The notes: a model not told the origin generated them from the letters alone. Counted from the first letter of the stretch, positions 9,221 through 22,169 are shown. The stretch: DNA of 64,000 nucleotides from Campylobacter concisus (GCF_902460845.1 NZ_CABPVS010000001.1:62001-126000), one strand, 5' to 3'. Translations and numbers: made by a program.

Positions 9221-10528
9221 ATGAACAATACTTCAATCATAATTTTAGCAGCTGGTCTTGGCACAAGAATGAAATCAAAACGTCCAAAAGTATTATTTGA
9301 ACTTTGTGGTGAGCCGATGATAATTCACATCTTAAAACAAGCCTATGCCATCACAAATGATGTTAGTGTCGTGCTTCATTACGAAAAAGAGTTAATTAGC
9401 AAAAAGATAAAAGAAATTTTTCCTCAAACTAAAATTTTTGAGCAAGATCTAGCAAATTTCCCAGGCACAGCTGGCGCGATAAAAGGCGTAAATTTAAGTG
9501 GCGAAAAGGTGCTTGTCACTTGCGGCGACATGCCACTTGTTAGATCAACTGACCTTATGCGTCTAGCAAATGCCGAAGCAGACGTAGTTATGAGCTCATT
9601 TGAAGCGGCAAATCCTTTTGGCTACGGCAGAGTTATCATAAAAAACGGCAAAGTTGAGGCCATCATCGAGCAAAAAGATGCGAGCGAAGCGCAGCTTGCC
9701 ATAAAAAGCGTAAATGCTGGCTGCTACTGCTTTAAACGCGAGGCATTAGAGCAAATTTTACCGCTCATAAGCAACCAAAACGCACAAAAAGAGTACTACC
9801 TAACTGACGCCATAAAAATAGCAAATGAAAAGGGTTTAAAGTGCGTTGCAGTGAATGTTAGCGAGCAAAATTTTATGGGCATAAATGATAAATTTCAGCT
9901 TAGCATCGCTGAAAAAATAATGCAAGATGAGATCAAGCAAAATTTGATGAAAGCTGGCGTTTTGATGCGCATGCCTGAGAGCATTTTCATAGACAGCAGG
10001 GCTAAATTTGAAGGCGAGTGCGTGCTCGAAGAAAACGTAAGCATCCTTGGCGAGTGCGTCATCACAGAGAGCATCATCAAAAGCTCATCGGTGATAGAAA
10101 ACAGCGTCATCAAAAACTCAGACATCGGCCCACTAGCTCACATTAGGCCAAATTCCGAAATTTCTGACACACATATAGGAAATTTTGTCGAGGTAAAAAA
10201 AGGCGTTCTTAACGGCGTAAAAGCTGGACATTTGAGCTATCTTGGCGACTGCGAGATAGAAAGTGGCACAAACATCGGTTGTGGCACGATCACGTGCAAC
10301 TACGACGGCAAAGCAAAATACAAAACCAAAATCGGCAAAAACGTCTTTATTGGCTCAGATACACAGCTGGTCGCCCCTGTAAATATCGCTGATAACGTCA
10401 TCATTGCAGCAGGAAGCACCATCACAAAAGACGTTGAAAGCGGTGCGCTAGCGATTAGCAGAGCTCGTCAAGAGAACAAAAGTGGCTTCTTTGAGAAATT
10501 CTTTGGCAAAGACGATGTTAAAAAATAA
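9221..10528 (+). CDS. glmU: Bifunctional GlcNAc-1-phosphate uridyltransferase/glucosamine-1-phosphate acetyltransferase
   Basis: 435 residues. The N-terminal pyrophosphorylase domain has LAAGLGTRMKSKRPK (residues about 9-23). The C-terminal left-handed beta-helix carries hexapeptide repeats and the acetyltransferase site NYDGKAKYKT. Makes UDP-GlcNAc for peptidoglycan and LOS. The open frame extends 14 codons upstream to 9179, but those codons overlap the promoter; the ATG at 9221 gives the normal GlmU N-terminus. The 3' end overlaps coaBC by 14 nt. Confidence 0.96.
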   Translation: MNNTSIIILAAGLGTRMKSKRPKVLFELCGEPMIIHILKQAYAITNDVSVVLHYEKELISKKIKEIFPQTKIFEQDLANFPGTAGAIKGVNLSGEKVLVTCGDMPLVRSTDLMRLANAEADVVMSSFEAANPFGYGRVIIKNGKVEAIIEQKDASEAQLAIKSVNAGCYCFKREALEQILPLISNQNAQKEYYLTDAIKIANEKGLKCVAVNVSEQNFMGINDKFQLSIAEKIMQDEIKQNLMKAGVLMRMPESIFIDSRAKFEGECVLEENVSILGECVITESIIKSSSVIENSVIKNSDIGPLAHIRPNSEISDTHIGNFVEVKKGVLNGVKAGHLSYLGDCEIESGTNIGCGTITCNYDGKAKYKTKIGKNVFIGSDTQLVAPVNIADNVIIAAGSTITKDVESGALAISRARQENKSGFFEKFFGKDDVKK

Positions 10529-11687
10529 GAAAATTTTACTAGCAGTTTGCGGCAGCATCGCCTTTTATAAGGCATTCGAAATTTTATCGCTGCTTAAAAA
10601 GAAAGGCGCTGATGTTTACGTGGCTTTAAGTGACGGAGCGCTTGAATTTTGCAGCGTAAGCGGCTTTGAAGCGTTAAGCGAGCATAAAATTTTAAGCTCA
10701 CAAACGCAAAACTGGCAAGACGGCGTAAATCACATAGCCTACTCTAAAATGGATCTGGTCCTCATCGCACCTGCCTCGGTAAATACGATAAATAAGCTAA
10801 CAGCTGGCATCTGTGACGATGTCTTTATGCAAACACTAATCGCCGCCTCGCACGTGCCTTTAGTCGTTGCCCCTGCTGCAAATAATAATATGATCGAGCA
10901 CTTTTCTACACAAAATTCGCTTGAAATTTTAAAGAAAAACGGCGCTTTGGTGGTTGAGCCAGTTCTTAAAACTCTAGCTTGCGGTGATGTTGGCAAGGGT
11001 GCTTTAGCAAGCCCTGAGGTGATAGTAGAAGCTGCCGTTAAAAGGCTTAGCAAGCCCATTTTCGCAGGCAAAAAAGTAGTGATAACTGGTGGAGCAACAA
11101 CTGAAAAGATAGATGATGTGAGAGCCATTACAAATTTCTCAAGCGGAAAGATGGCAAGAGCCTTGGCTAGAGCCTTTTATTACGCCGGTGCGGAGGTAAA
11201 ACTACTTGCTAGCTTTGAAACTAGTAGCGAGCCATTTGAGATTTTAAAATTTAGCTCAAGCAGTGAGCTTTTAGAGCTTTGTAAGAGCGAGTGTGAGAGT
11301 GCAAATTTACTTGTGATGTGTGCTGCAGTAAGCGATTTTGTTCCGACAAAAATTGATGGCAAGATAAAAAAAGAGGACGTTGGCGAAATTTTAAGCTTAA
11401 GTCTAAAGAGAAATGTCGATATTTTGCAAAGCTTAAAAGAGTTTAAATGCAAAAAGATCGGCTTTAAGCTTGAAATATCAAGTGAGAGCGCACACAAAAA
11501 CGCTAGAGCAATGCTAGAGCAAAAGGGGCTTGACGCAGTTTGCCTAAATGTCTTGGGTGAGAAAAATGGCTTTGCAAGCGAGCAAAATGAGGTAAATTTC
11601 ATCACGAAAAATAGTGAAACTTTGCTGCCGCTTGCCGCAAAAGACGAGATCGCAAGACATATCGTGGAGCTAGCGGCAAATTTATGA
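10515..11687 (+). CDS. coaBC: Bifunctional phosphopantothenoylcysteine decarboxylase/phosphopantothenate-cysteine ligase
   Basis: 390 residues from the ATG at 10515, inside the glmU 3' end. N-terminal flavoprotein CoaC domain with the Rossmann-like start ILLAVCGSIAFYKA, PASVNTINK and GICDD. C-terminal CoaB ligase domain begins near residue 185 with VVITGGATTEKIDDVR and ITNFSSGKM. The two domains carry out consecutive steps of coenzyme A synthesis. The upstream in-frame start at 10482 would lie deep inside glmU and lacks the family N-terminus. Confidence 0.95.
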   Translation: MLKNKKILLAVCGSIAFYKAFEILSLLKKKGADVYVALSDGALEFCSVSGFEALSEHKILSSQTQNWQDGVNHIAYSKMDLVLIAPASVNTINKLTAGICDDVFMQTLIAASHVPLVVAPAANNNMIEHFSTQNSLEILKKNGALVVEPVLKTLACGDVGKGALASPEVIVEAAVKRLSKPIFAGKKVVITGGATTEKIDDVRAITNFSSGKMARALARAFYYAGAEVKLLASFETSSEPFEILKFSSSSELLELCKSECESANLLVMCAAVSDFVPTKIDGKIKKEDVGEILSLSLKRNVDILQSLKEFKCKKIGFKLEISSESAHKNARAMLEQKGLDAVCLNVLGEKNGFASEQNEVNFITKNSETLLPLAAKDEIARHIVELAANL

Positions 11688-12370
11688 TAGAGAAAATTTC
11701 TCGCATTCAAAAAATAGCAAAAAATGCAAATTCACCGTTAGTAGCTATAAATTCGTCACTTCCGCTTAGTATCTTAGTAAGCCAAAAGATCGGTTTTAAC
11801 AGATACATTTTAAATTTTGCAAATAGAAATTTAAACACAAAAAGCGTAAAAGAGCTAAATGTGGGCTCTAGATACTGGGGCGAGGTGCATAGTCAGGGCG
11901 AAAATATCGTCATAAAAAATTTATACGAAAAGCCAAAAATTTTAGATGAGGACGTTTTGACTGATGGGCTAAATTTGATAGAAAATTTGGTAAAAAACGA
12001 GAATTTATCGTGGCTTTACAGCTATTTATTTAAAAACTTAGGCGAAGTTAAAACAAAAGACGAGATGAGAGTGCTAGCGAAAATGCTCTTTGCTCTACAA
12101 GAAAATGTCGTGCATATACCATTTATTTATAATGGCATAAACGGCGTTTTTCAGCTAAAAAAAGAGGAGAATGATATAAAATTTTTTTTAATATTTTCAA
12201 ATTTTGCTCCACTTATTTTTAAATTTAAAGATGAAGCTTTATGCGAGATCACAACTCCATTTAGCAATGTTGCGAGCTTGCTAAAAAGAGAATTTAGTGC
12301 CAACATAACAGTGCAAAATGTGAGTGCTCTTTGGAGCAAAAAAGAACAAATTATTGATATAAAAGGCTAA
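11684..12370 (+). CDS. Conserved hypothetical protein between coaBC and uppS
   Basis: 228 residues, overlapping coaBC by 4 nt and 3 nt ahead of uppS, hence co-translated with both. No signal peptide or TM segment. The sequence mixes an N-terminal part with a small beta-rich stretch (YWGEVHSQGENIVIKNL, about 65-80) and a helical C-terminal half; lysine- and asparagine-rich. The same position in C. jejuni is held by an uncharacterised protein, so it is a conserved Campylobacter gene of unknown role. The beta-rich part loosely recalls the C-terminal domain of hook-length regulators, but this is not strong enough for a function call. Confidence 0.8.
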   Translation: MIEKISRIQKIAKNANSPLVAINSSLPLSILVSQKIGFNRYILNFANRNLNTKSVKELNVGSRYWGEVHSQGENIVIKNLYEKPKILDEDVLTDGLNLIENLVKNENLSWLYSYLFKNLGEVKTKDEMRVLAKMLFALQENVVHIPFIYNGINGVFQLKKEENDIKFFLIFSNFAPLIFKFKDEALCEITTPFSNVASLLKREFSANITVQNVSALWSKKEQIIDIKG

Positions 12371-12373
12371 AGA

Positions 12374-13045
12374 TTGAATGAATTAAACCACCTTGCTATT
12401 ATCATGGATGGAAATGGGCGCTGGGCTAAAAAACGTGGATTTTTGCGGACAAATGGGCACGAAGCCGGAGCAAATGTAGTAAGCGATATGTGCGAATTTT
12501 GTATCGATAATGGAGTGAAAATTTTAAGTCTTTACGCGTTTAGTACTGAAAACTGGAAAAGGCCGCAAAAAGAGATCAAATTTTTGATAAATTTGCTTAA
12601 GAAATTTCTAATTTTAAAGCGTGCTGATTTTACAAAAAATGATATCAAATTTAATACGATCGGCGATATTTCGCCATTTAGCGATGAGCTAAAAAATGAG
12701 ATAGAGATCACCAAAAATGCTACAAGAGAGAATAAAAATTTATTATTAAATTTAGCGATAAACTACGGCTCAAAAGATGAGATCATTAGAGCTGTGAAAA
12801 AGCTAAATTTAGAAGGCTGCGATATAAACGAAGCAAGCCTGAATGCAGCACTTGATGAGAGTGAGCCGGTGGATCTTCTCATTAGAACTGGCGGCGAGAG
12901 CAGGCTTTCAAATTTCATGCTTTGGCAAGCAAGCTACGCGGAGCTATTTTTTACACCAACACTTTGGCCTGACTTTAGTAAGGATGAGCTTGCAAGCATC
13001 GTTAGCAAATTTAAAAACATAGAGCGAAGATTTGGCGGAGTTTAG
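12374..13045 (+). CDS. uppS: Undecaprenyl diphosphate synthase
   Basis: 223 residues. Cis-prenyltransferase signatures: HLAIIMDGNGRWAKKRG near residue 6 (catalytic Asp in MDGNGRWA), SLYAFSTENW, and RTGGESRLSNF(M)LWQ with YAELFF at the C-terminus. Makes the C55 lipid carrier for peptidoglycan and glycan assembly. The start is TTG at 12374; the nearby ATG at 12378 is out of frame and closes immediately. Lies between the hypothetical gene and the prepilin peptidase in one transcription unit. Confidence 0.95.
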   Translation: MNELNHLAIIMDGNGRWAKKRGFLRTNGHEAGANVVSDMCEFCIDNGVKILSLYAFSTENWKRPQKEIKFLINLLKKFLILKRADFTKNDIKFNTIGDISPFSDELKNEIEITKNATRENKNLLLNLAINYGSKDEIIRAVKKLNLEGCDINEASLNAALDESEPVDLLIRTGGESRLSNFMLWQASYAELFFTPTLWPDFSKDELASIVSKFKNIERRFGGV

Positions 13046-13052
13046 CGAGATA

Positions 13053-13841
13053 ATGGATAATCTAGTCATCTTTTTTGCCCTTTTTGCTTTTGTTTTGGGT
13101 ATTTGCGTGGGCTCATTTTCAAATGTGCTGATATATCGCTTGCCACGAAATGAAAGTATAAATTTTCCAGCTTCTCATTGCCCAAACTGCGATCATAAGC
13201 TAAATTTTTATCACAATATTCCAATTTTTTCATGGATATTTTTAGGCGGCAAATGCGCCTTTTGCAAGCAAAAAATAAGCCTCATATATCCAGTAATCGA
13301 GCTAGTTTCTGGGATACTTTTTTTGATCTGTTTTTTTAAAGAATGTAGCGAAATTTTAAGTGTAGAAACATTGCTTTACGCGCTATTTTTAGGGCTTTGT
13401 CTTGTTATGTTGTTAGCTCTTAGCGTCATAGATATAAGATATAAAGCTGTGCCAGATCCTCTTCTTTTTGCGGCGCTATTTTTTGCATTTACTTATGCCC
13501 TGCTACTTTTTATCTTTAAAGGAAATTTTGCCCAAATTTTAAATTTTTTCCTTTTTGCACTTATCTTTTGGGTGCTTAGATTTGTCGTAAGTTTTGCCAT
13601 AAAAAAAGAAGCAATGGGTAGTGCAGATATCTTTATAGCAGCGATTATCGGAGCTATTTTACCAGCCAAGCTAGCCCTTGTGGCGATCTATCTTGCAGCA
13701 CTTTTTACACTTCCAGTCTATGCGGTCGTTCAAAAAAAAGGCTATGAGCTAGCCTTTGTGCCGTTTTTAAGTCTTGGCTTACTTATTACATACGCTTTTA
13801 AAGAGCAAATTTTAGAAATTTTAAGGTTTATTTATGAGTAG
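13053..13841 (+). CDS. Prepilin peptidase (A24 family), zinc-motif type
   Basis: About 262 residues with eight hydrophobic segments. GSFSNVLIYRLPR is followed by two CxxC pairs (CPNC, CAFC) typical of bifunctional peptidase/N-methyltransferase enzymes. The first catalytic Asp lies in LSVIDIRYKAVPD and the second in MGSADIF, a variant of the usual GxGD. Processes type IV pilin-like subunits, in Campylobacter probably those of the DNA-uptake (Cts) system. ATG 13053 is chosen; an in-frame TTG at 13032 would add 7 residues and overlap uppS. Overlaps the next gene by 8 nt. Confidence 0.9.
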   Translation: MDNLVIFFALFAFVLGICVGSFSNVLIYRLPRNESINFPASHCPNCDHKLNFYHNIPIFSWIFLGGKCAFCKQKISLIYPVIELVSGILFLICFFKECSEILSVETLLYALFLGLCLVMLLALSVIDIRYKAVPDPLLFAALFFAFTYALLLFIFKGNFAQILNFFLFALIFWVLRFVVSFAIKKEAMGSADIFIAAIIGAILPAKLALVAIYLAALFTLPVYAVVQKKGYELAFVPFLSLGLLITYAFKEQILEILRFIYE

Positions 13842-14862
13842 AGTGAATAGATATCTTTTATTTAATTTCCTAGGGACTTTTGCGTCGCTATTTAGTACGC
13901 TTTTTTTGATCATGTCGATCGTATTTTTCATCCAGATCGCGCGCATCACTTCTTACATTGAGATCAGCTTTGGCGAGCTCTTTAAACTCTACTCTTTTAT
14001 GCTTCCACGCGTGCTACTTTTTGTCGTGCCTATCGCATTTTTTGTATCACTTGCGATGACTCTTTTTAGATTATCAAAAGAGAATGAAAGTATCGTTATT
14101 TTTACGCTTGGTGGCTCACCAAATAAGATTGCTAAATTTTTCTTAATATTTTCAGCATTTTTAAGCACCGCTCTACTTGTAATCGCTACCATAATGATAC
14201 CAATAGCCGCACAGCTAAATGTAAATTTTATTGATTATAAAAAGACTGTTGCAAAGCTAAATTTAAAGCCAACTCAGTTTGGACAAAAATTTTCTGACTG
14301 GATGGTCTATGTGGGTAGTGAAATGCAAGATAATAATGGCACTACTTATAAAGATATCGTGATGTTTAATCCTTACATTAAAGACTCCCAACGCTTAATC
14401 ACTGCAAAAAACGCAAAGATCACTAATACAAATCAAAGCATTGAGCTCTCTTTAGTAGATGGAAAAATGTATGATATAAAAGATGAAATTTATCATCAAA
14501 GCAACTTCAAATCTATGAAGATAAGGACTGCCCAAAGTGAAGAGATAAGTGATATAGGAAGTATAAAAGAGTACTGGACGGAGGCAAATAGTAGTGAAAA
14601 AAGAAGAAAAGACCTTAGCACATATGTGCTTGTTGCGCTATTTCCACTTGCCAGTACGCTTTTTGCCATAAGCTTTGGCATCGTTACTTATAGATATGAA
14701 AAAGGCATGGTTTATGTTGGTACGTTTGGCGTTTTATTTGGGTATTTTACACTCATAATGCTATTTTCATCAAAACCAGCTTTTGCGATCCCGCTCATAT
14801 TTTTCGTCTTTTTATTGGCAGGAATTTTGCTTTTTAAAGCCAAAATCATACGAAGATACTAA
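13834..14862 (+). CDS. LptF/LptG-family permease of the LPS/LOS exporter
   Basis: 342 residues. YjgP/YjgQ family: three N-terminal TM helices (about 10-120), a periplasmic beta-jellyroll-type domain (about 125-255) and three C-terminal TM helices. The N-terminus RYLLFNFLGTFASLFSTLF and the LFRLSKENE loop are typical. LptF and LptG form the TM core of the LptB2FG ATPase that extracts LOS from the inner membrane. Which of the two this is cannot be decided from sequence alone; no partner is adjacent. Shares its last base with truA. Confidence 0.9.
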   Translation: MSRVNRYLLFNFLGTFASLFSTLFLIMSIVFFIQIARITSYIEISFGELFKLYSFMLPRVLLFVVPIAFFVSLAMTLFRLSKENESIVIFTLGGSPNKIAKFFLIFSAFLSTALLVIATIMIPIAAQLNVNFIDYKKTVAKLNLKPTQFGQKFSDWMVYVGSEMQDNNGTTYKDIVMFNPYIKDSQRLITAKNAKITNTNQSIELSLVDGKMYDIKDEIYHQSNFKSMKIRTAQSEEISDIGSIKEYWTEANSSEKRRKDLSTYVLVALFPLASTLFAISFGIVTYRYEKGMVYVGTFGVLFGYFTLIMLFSSKPAFAIPLIFFVFLLAGILLFKAKIIRRY

Positions 14863-15593
14863 TGAAAATCCAACTAATTTATAGCTACGATGGCTCCAAA
14901 TTCCAAGGCTCGCAAACTCAGCCGCATGAAAATGGCGTAGAAGATGAGCTTTCGCGTGCTCTAGCTCACGTTGGAATATTTGAAAAAATAGTCTCTAGCT
15001 CACGTACAGATAAAAAAGTTCATGCGATTAATCAAAGCTCAAGCGTAATTTGTGGCGATCATTTTAAAAATTTAGAGCATCTAAAAGAGCTAATCAACCG
15101 CCATGCTCATCCAAATATTCATATAAAACGTATAAATTTAGTTGATGAAAATTTTCAAGCAAGATTTGACGCCGTAGCAAGGTCTTATAGATACATTATA
15201 GATCATGAAGAATTTGATGTTTTTAGCTCAAATTATAAAGTCTTTTTGCCAAAATTTGATATCAAAAAAGCAAATGAAATTTTATCTAATTTTGTTGGTG
15301 AGCATGATTTTGGCTCCTATATGAAAACAGGAAGTGATACAAAAAGCCCAGTGCGAGAAATTTTTAAGGCATTTTGTTATGAATACAAAAACCAAACTAT
15401 CATCGTTTTTAAAGCGAATGGCTTTTTACGCGCTCAAGTACGGCTTATGGTTGCAAATCTACTTAAAGCCTTGAGTATAAAAAATGGTGGTGAGCTCATC
15501 AATGCTTCACTTAACGGATGTTCCGCTCTAACTCGTATCCCAGCTCCAGCTGAAGGGCTTTATCTAAATAGAGTTTTTTATAAATTTAATTAG
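14862..15593 (+). CDS. truA: tRNA pseudouridine(38-40) synthase
   Basis: 243 residues. TruA hallmarks are the YDGSKFQGSQTQP motif at the N-terminus, the catalytic Asp in SSRTDKKVHA (about residue 48; usual form RTDxGVHA), FDAVARSYRY, and the C-terminal FLRAQVRLMV. Modifies the anticodon arm of many tRNAs. Last gene of the glmU-truA run; the G of RTDxG is a lysine here, a small departure. Confidence 0.95.
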   Translation: MKIQLIYSYDGSKFQGSQTQPHENGVEDELSRALAHVGIFEKIVSSSRTDKKVHAINQSSSVICGDHFKNLEHLKELINRHAHPNIHIKRINLVDENFQARFDAVARSYRYIIDHEEFDVFSSNYKVFLPKFDIKKANEILSNFVGEHDFGSYMKTGSDTKSPVREIFKAFCYEYKNQTIIVFKANGFLRAQVRLMVANLLKALSIKNGGELINASLNGCSALTRIPAPAEGLYLNRVFYKFN

Positions 15594-15638
15594 ATATTTA
15601 GAATATTCAATAGTAAGCTTATTTAAAATATTAAATAA

Positions 15639-15848
15639 AGAATCCTAACCCTCCTTCAAATTTTTAACGCAGTAAATAATAAAGAAAAACTTTTTAAGAT
15701 CCACTCTGACTCACCTAAAGCCTGCCCGCTCGGTAGCAAGATCGAAGGACTCTTAACCAACCACTTCCTAAAAGCACAAGAAGCTTTAGAGAATAGTTTA
15801 AGAAGTATTACTTTACAAGATCTATTAGATGAGCTTATTAATTTATAA
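15639..15848 (+). pseudogene. C-terminal gene remnant without a start codon
   Basis: An open frame of 69 codons (after a stop at 15636) ending in TAA at 15848 reads as a convincing protein tail: charged amphipathic helices, SPKACPLGSKIEGLL in the middle, and a DLLDELINL end. It has no ATG, GTG or TTG at its head, so it looks like the 3' end of a gene whose front part was lost. I do not recognise the family. The 404-bp gap between truA and the ComEA-like gene holds nothing else that reads as coding. A 30-bp imperfect tandem repeat follows it directly. Confidence 0.4.
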
Positions 15849-15900
15849 AATTTAAAAAGTAGACAAACTAGGTTATAGAATTTAAAAAGCAGGCAGATAT
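15843..15900. repeat. Two imperfect 30-bp tandem repeats
   Basis: Two copies of a unit that begins TTATA.AATTTAAAAAG.AG.CA at 15843 and 15873. Copies differ at a few positions. They start inside the stop region of the gene remnant. Confidence 0.6.
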
Positions 15901-15997
15901 ATAAAAACCAATCTATTTTATTTATTAGGAACACTATGTGCTCCTAACTATTTTTATGTATCTCTATGTAAGAATTTTTATAAATTTCTAGCTTTTA

Positions 15998-16444
15998 TTA
16001 CTCTTTACTCTTCTCTTTTTTAGCTTTACTCTTTTTCTCTGCTTTATCTTTTAGGCTTTCTTTCTTATCTTTTATCTCTTTTATACTATCACCTTTAGCA
16101 CTATCTTTTTTCTCTTTTACTTCATCACTCTTTTTACTTGCTTTTTCTTTTATCTCATCTTTTTTAGATTTTATTTTTGATTTTGTGTCATCTATCTTTG
16201 TAGCACCTGATACTGATATATCTGATTTTAAATTTTCAAATGTCTTATCACCTATACCATTTACATTTTTTATATCTTCTATTGAGTTAAATTTATTTGC
16301 TTTTCTATACTCTATTATTGCATCTGCCTTTGAAGATCCTATGCCATCTAAACTCATTAACTCTTCTTTTGTGGCGGTGTTTAAATTTATGGCTGCTAGT
16401 AATGTAGAAGCTGCTACTAATAGTGAGAATATAATCTTTTTCAT
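15998..16444 (-). CDS. ComEA-like helix-hairpin-helix DNA-binding protein with lysine-rich tail
   Basis: 148 residues from the ATG at 16444 (AAAAGGAC upstream). Signal peptide MKKIIFSLLVAASTLLAA, then a ComEA-type helix-hairpin-helix pair (about residues 19-80) with LNTATKEELMSLDGIGSSKA and VNGIGDKTFENL. ComEA proteins bind incoming double-stranded DNA in the periplasm during natural transformation. The last 55 or so residues are almost only K, E, S and D, far beyond the usual ComEA length and predicted to be a charged helix. An in-frame ATG at 16507 would put the signal peptide inside the protein and is rejected. Monocistronic, downstream of the rRNA operon. Confidence 0.85.
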   Translation of the reverse strand: MKKIIFSLLVAASTLLAAINLNTATKEELMSLDGIGSSKADAIIEYRKANKFNSIEDIKNVNGIGDKTFENLKSDISVSGATKIDDTKSKIKSKKDEIKEKASKKSDEVKEKKDSAKGDSIKEIKDKKESLKDKAEKKSKAKKEKSKE

Positions 16445-16661
16445 TTTTGTCCTTTTTAGGTAAATTTGGGTTTGGAGTCTATCATATTTGGTGTTTTTAG
16501 TCAACACTCGTATAAAAGCATAGACTAAAAGATATTTATAAATGTAAAGATATCTAATTATTTAAAAACATAAATAAATTTAAGATTTGATATTTTGTTA
16601 TAAATTAAGAAATAATATTAGAAGTTGATTGTTTAGATAAAGAAGATTAAAAATTAACAAA

Positions 16662-16779
16662 GCCCGCAACGACCTACTTTCCCAACATCCCAGTAAGGGA
16701 GAGTATCATCAGCCAGGACGAGCTTAGCTTCTTGGTTCGAGATGGAGCAAGGCGTTTCCTCGTCTGTATAGTCACGGGC
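16662..16779 (-). rRNA. rrf: 5S ribosomal RNA
   Basis: About 118 nt. The minus strand shows the 5S landmarks: terminal stem, CGCCUUGCUCCAUCUCGAACC loop region and GUAGGUCGUUGCGGGC 3' part. Last gene of the rRNA operon, about 130 nt after the 23S gene. Ends are placed from stem pairing, good to a few bases. Confidence 0.93.
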
Positions 16780-16824
16780 AGTGTTAAATAAAAGATACAT
16801 TAGATAAATCTCTTATTTAACACT
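16780..16824. repeat. Inverted repeat between 23S and 5S
   Basis: AGTGTTAAATAA (16780-16791) and TTATTTAACACT (16813-16824) form a perfect 12-bp stem, nearly continued by AGA/TCT further in. It abuts the 5' end of 5S, so it is likely a processing hairpin of the precursor transcript. Confidence 0.75.
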
Positions 16825-16887
16825 ACGTGTAAAGTTAAAAGTCATAAACAAAGTTTTATAAAAACATATCTTATTAAGTTTTTATCC

Positions 16888-16905
16888 TTAACAAGGAAGT
16901 GATGC
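16888..16905 (-). repeat. 3' arm of the pre-23S processing stem
   Basis: TTAACAAGGAAGTGATGC is the exact reverse complement of 19841-19858 on the far side of the 23S gene. The two arms bracket 23S and would pair in the precursor, the classic RNase III substrate. Confidence 0.85.
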
Positions 16906-16911
16906 TTATTA

Positions 16912-19817
<2,906 letters not shown>

Positions 19818-19840
19818 TCTATATTAGATTATTCTAATTC

Positions 19841-19858
19841 GCATCACTTCCTTGTTAA
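19841..19858 (-). repeat. 5' arm of the pre-23S processing stem
   Basis: GCATCACTTCCTTGTTAA on the plus strand pairs perfectly over 18 bp with 16888-16905. It lies about 23 nt upstream of the 23S 5' end. Confidence 0.85.
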
Positions 19859-20054
19859 AGATAACTTTATGTTACTATATTTAAATTCTAGCTCTCAAGA
19901 CGGAAAGCATTGACTACTATTTAGATAAGTTTTAAATCCTAAATAGATTGTGATATCAAACTTTTGCATTAAATGCAAAGAGAATAGAAATTTAAATCTT
20001 TAACAAGTCCTGTAAAATTGTTTTTAAAACTTGCTTGTGACTATTAACAATATT

Positions 20055-20067
20055 AATTAAAAGAACA
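20055..20067 (-). promoter_or_regulatory. boxA-like antitermination element in the 16S-23S spacer
   Basis: The minus strand reads TGTTCTTTTAATT, sharing TGTTCTTTTAA with the leader copy at 22085-22097. It resembles the boxA consensus TGCTCTTTAACA bound by NusB/S10. The 325-bp spacer between tRNA-Ala and 23S (19818-20142) holds this site and the 23S stem arm, and nothing else that I can identify. Confidence 0.55.
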
Positions 20068-20142
20068 TTTAGACAAAAGTCTAATTAGAAAGTTTAAATT
20101 TTTAAGCTCTCTAATTAGACTTAATATAGTTAAACTATTTTA

Positions 20143-20218
20143 TGGTGGAGAATAGCGGGATCGAACCGCTGACCTCCTGCGTGCAAAGCAGGCGCTCTCC
20201 CAGCTGAGCTAATTCCCC
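20143..20218 (-). tRNA. tRNA-Ala(TGC)
   Basis: 76 nt including encoded CCA. Acceptor GGGGAAT pairs with ATTCTCC, and the anticodon loop is CTTTGCACG-like with anticodon TGC. D-arm AGCTCAGCTGGGAGAGC and T-arm GGTTCGATCC are canonical. Lies in the 16S-23S spacer. Confidence 0.97.
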
Positions 20219-20230
20219 AATTAAATTCTC

Positions 20231-20307
20231 TGGTGGGCCTAACAAGACTTGAACTTGTGACCTCACCCTTATCAGGGGTGCACTCTAACCAGCTGAGCTA
20301 TAGGCCC
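20231..20307 (-). tRNA. tRNA-Ile(GAT)
   Basis: 77 nt including CCA. Acceptor GGGCCTA/TAGGCCC, anticodon loop CTGATAA with anticodon GAT, T-arm AAGTTCAAGTCTTG. It is the first tRNA after 16S, so the spacer order is 16S-Ile-Ala-23S. Confidence 0.97.
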
Positions 20308-20318
20308 CTATAGGTCTA

Positions 20319-20351
20319 TCAATCTTTCAAAACTAAACAAGGATGATTGAG
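20319..20351 (-). repeat. 3' arm of the pre-16S processing stem
   Basis: This stretch is nearly the reverse complement of 22030-22064 upstream of 16S: TCAATCTTT, CTAAACAAG and GATTGAG match with two or three small differences. The arms bracket the 16S gene. Confidence 0.75.
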
Positions 20352-20401
20352 AATATCTTTCTTATAGATATCTTGTGAGAGAATATCTATATGTACTCTA
20401 G

Positions 20402-21912
<1,511 letters not shown>

Positions 21913-22029
21913 AATTACCTAGCAAAATTTATTTGATAGGATTTTATTATGAAGTTTTTAATCAAAAAAACTTTTAGTTTTATTTATTAATTTGTCTAAT
22001 CTATTATAAATTATAAAATAATAGACTGG

Positions 22030-22064
22030 CTCAATCGATCACTTGTTTAGATTTCAAAGATTGA
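22030..22064 (-). repeat. 5' arm of the pre-16S processing stem
   Basis: Pairs with 20319-20351. Lies about 120 nt upstream of the mature 16S end, within the rRNA leader. Confidence 0.75.
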
Positions 22065-22084
22065 CTAATAGTTTAACAATTGTA

Positions 22085-22097
22085 AGTTAAAAGAACA
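22085..22097 (-). promoter_or_regulatory. boxA-like antitermination element in the rRNA leader
   Basis: The minus strand reads TGTTCTTTTAACT, the second copy of the element seen at 20055-20067. It lies between the promoter and the 16S processing stem, where Nus-factor boxA sites are expected. Confidence 0.55.
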
Positions 22098-22163
22098 ACG
22101 ATAAAAAGAAAAGGCTTTATTAACCAATGAAGTTAAAGGTGGTTTCTCGTTTCGTGAGCTGGA

Positions 22164-22169
22164 ATTATA
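22164..22169 (-). promoter_or_regulatory. rRNA operon -10 box
   Basis: TATAAT on the minus strand inside TCGTATATAATTCC, about 250 nt upstream of mature 16S. The remaining 445-bp gap (21913-22357) is the leader plus the region downstream of it, with no coding sequence visible. Confidence 0.65.

Noticed and set aside
15656-15934. Minus-strand frame of 92 codons
   Set aside because: It overlaps the better plus-strand protein tail and includes the tandem repeat; codon use and hydrophobic composition look like a shadow.
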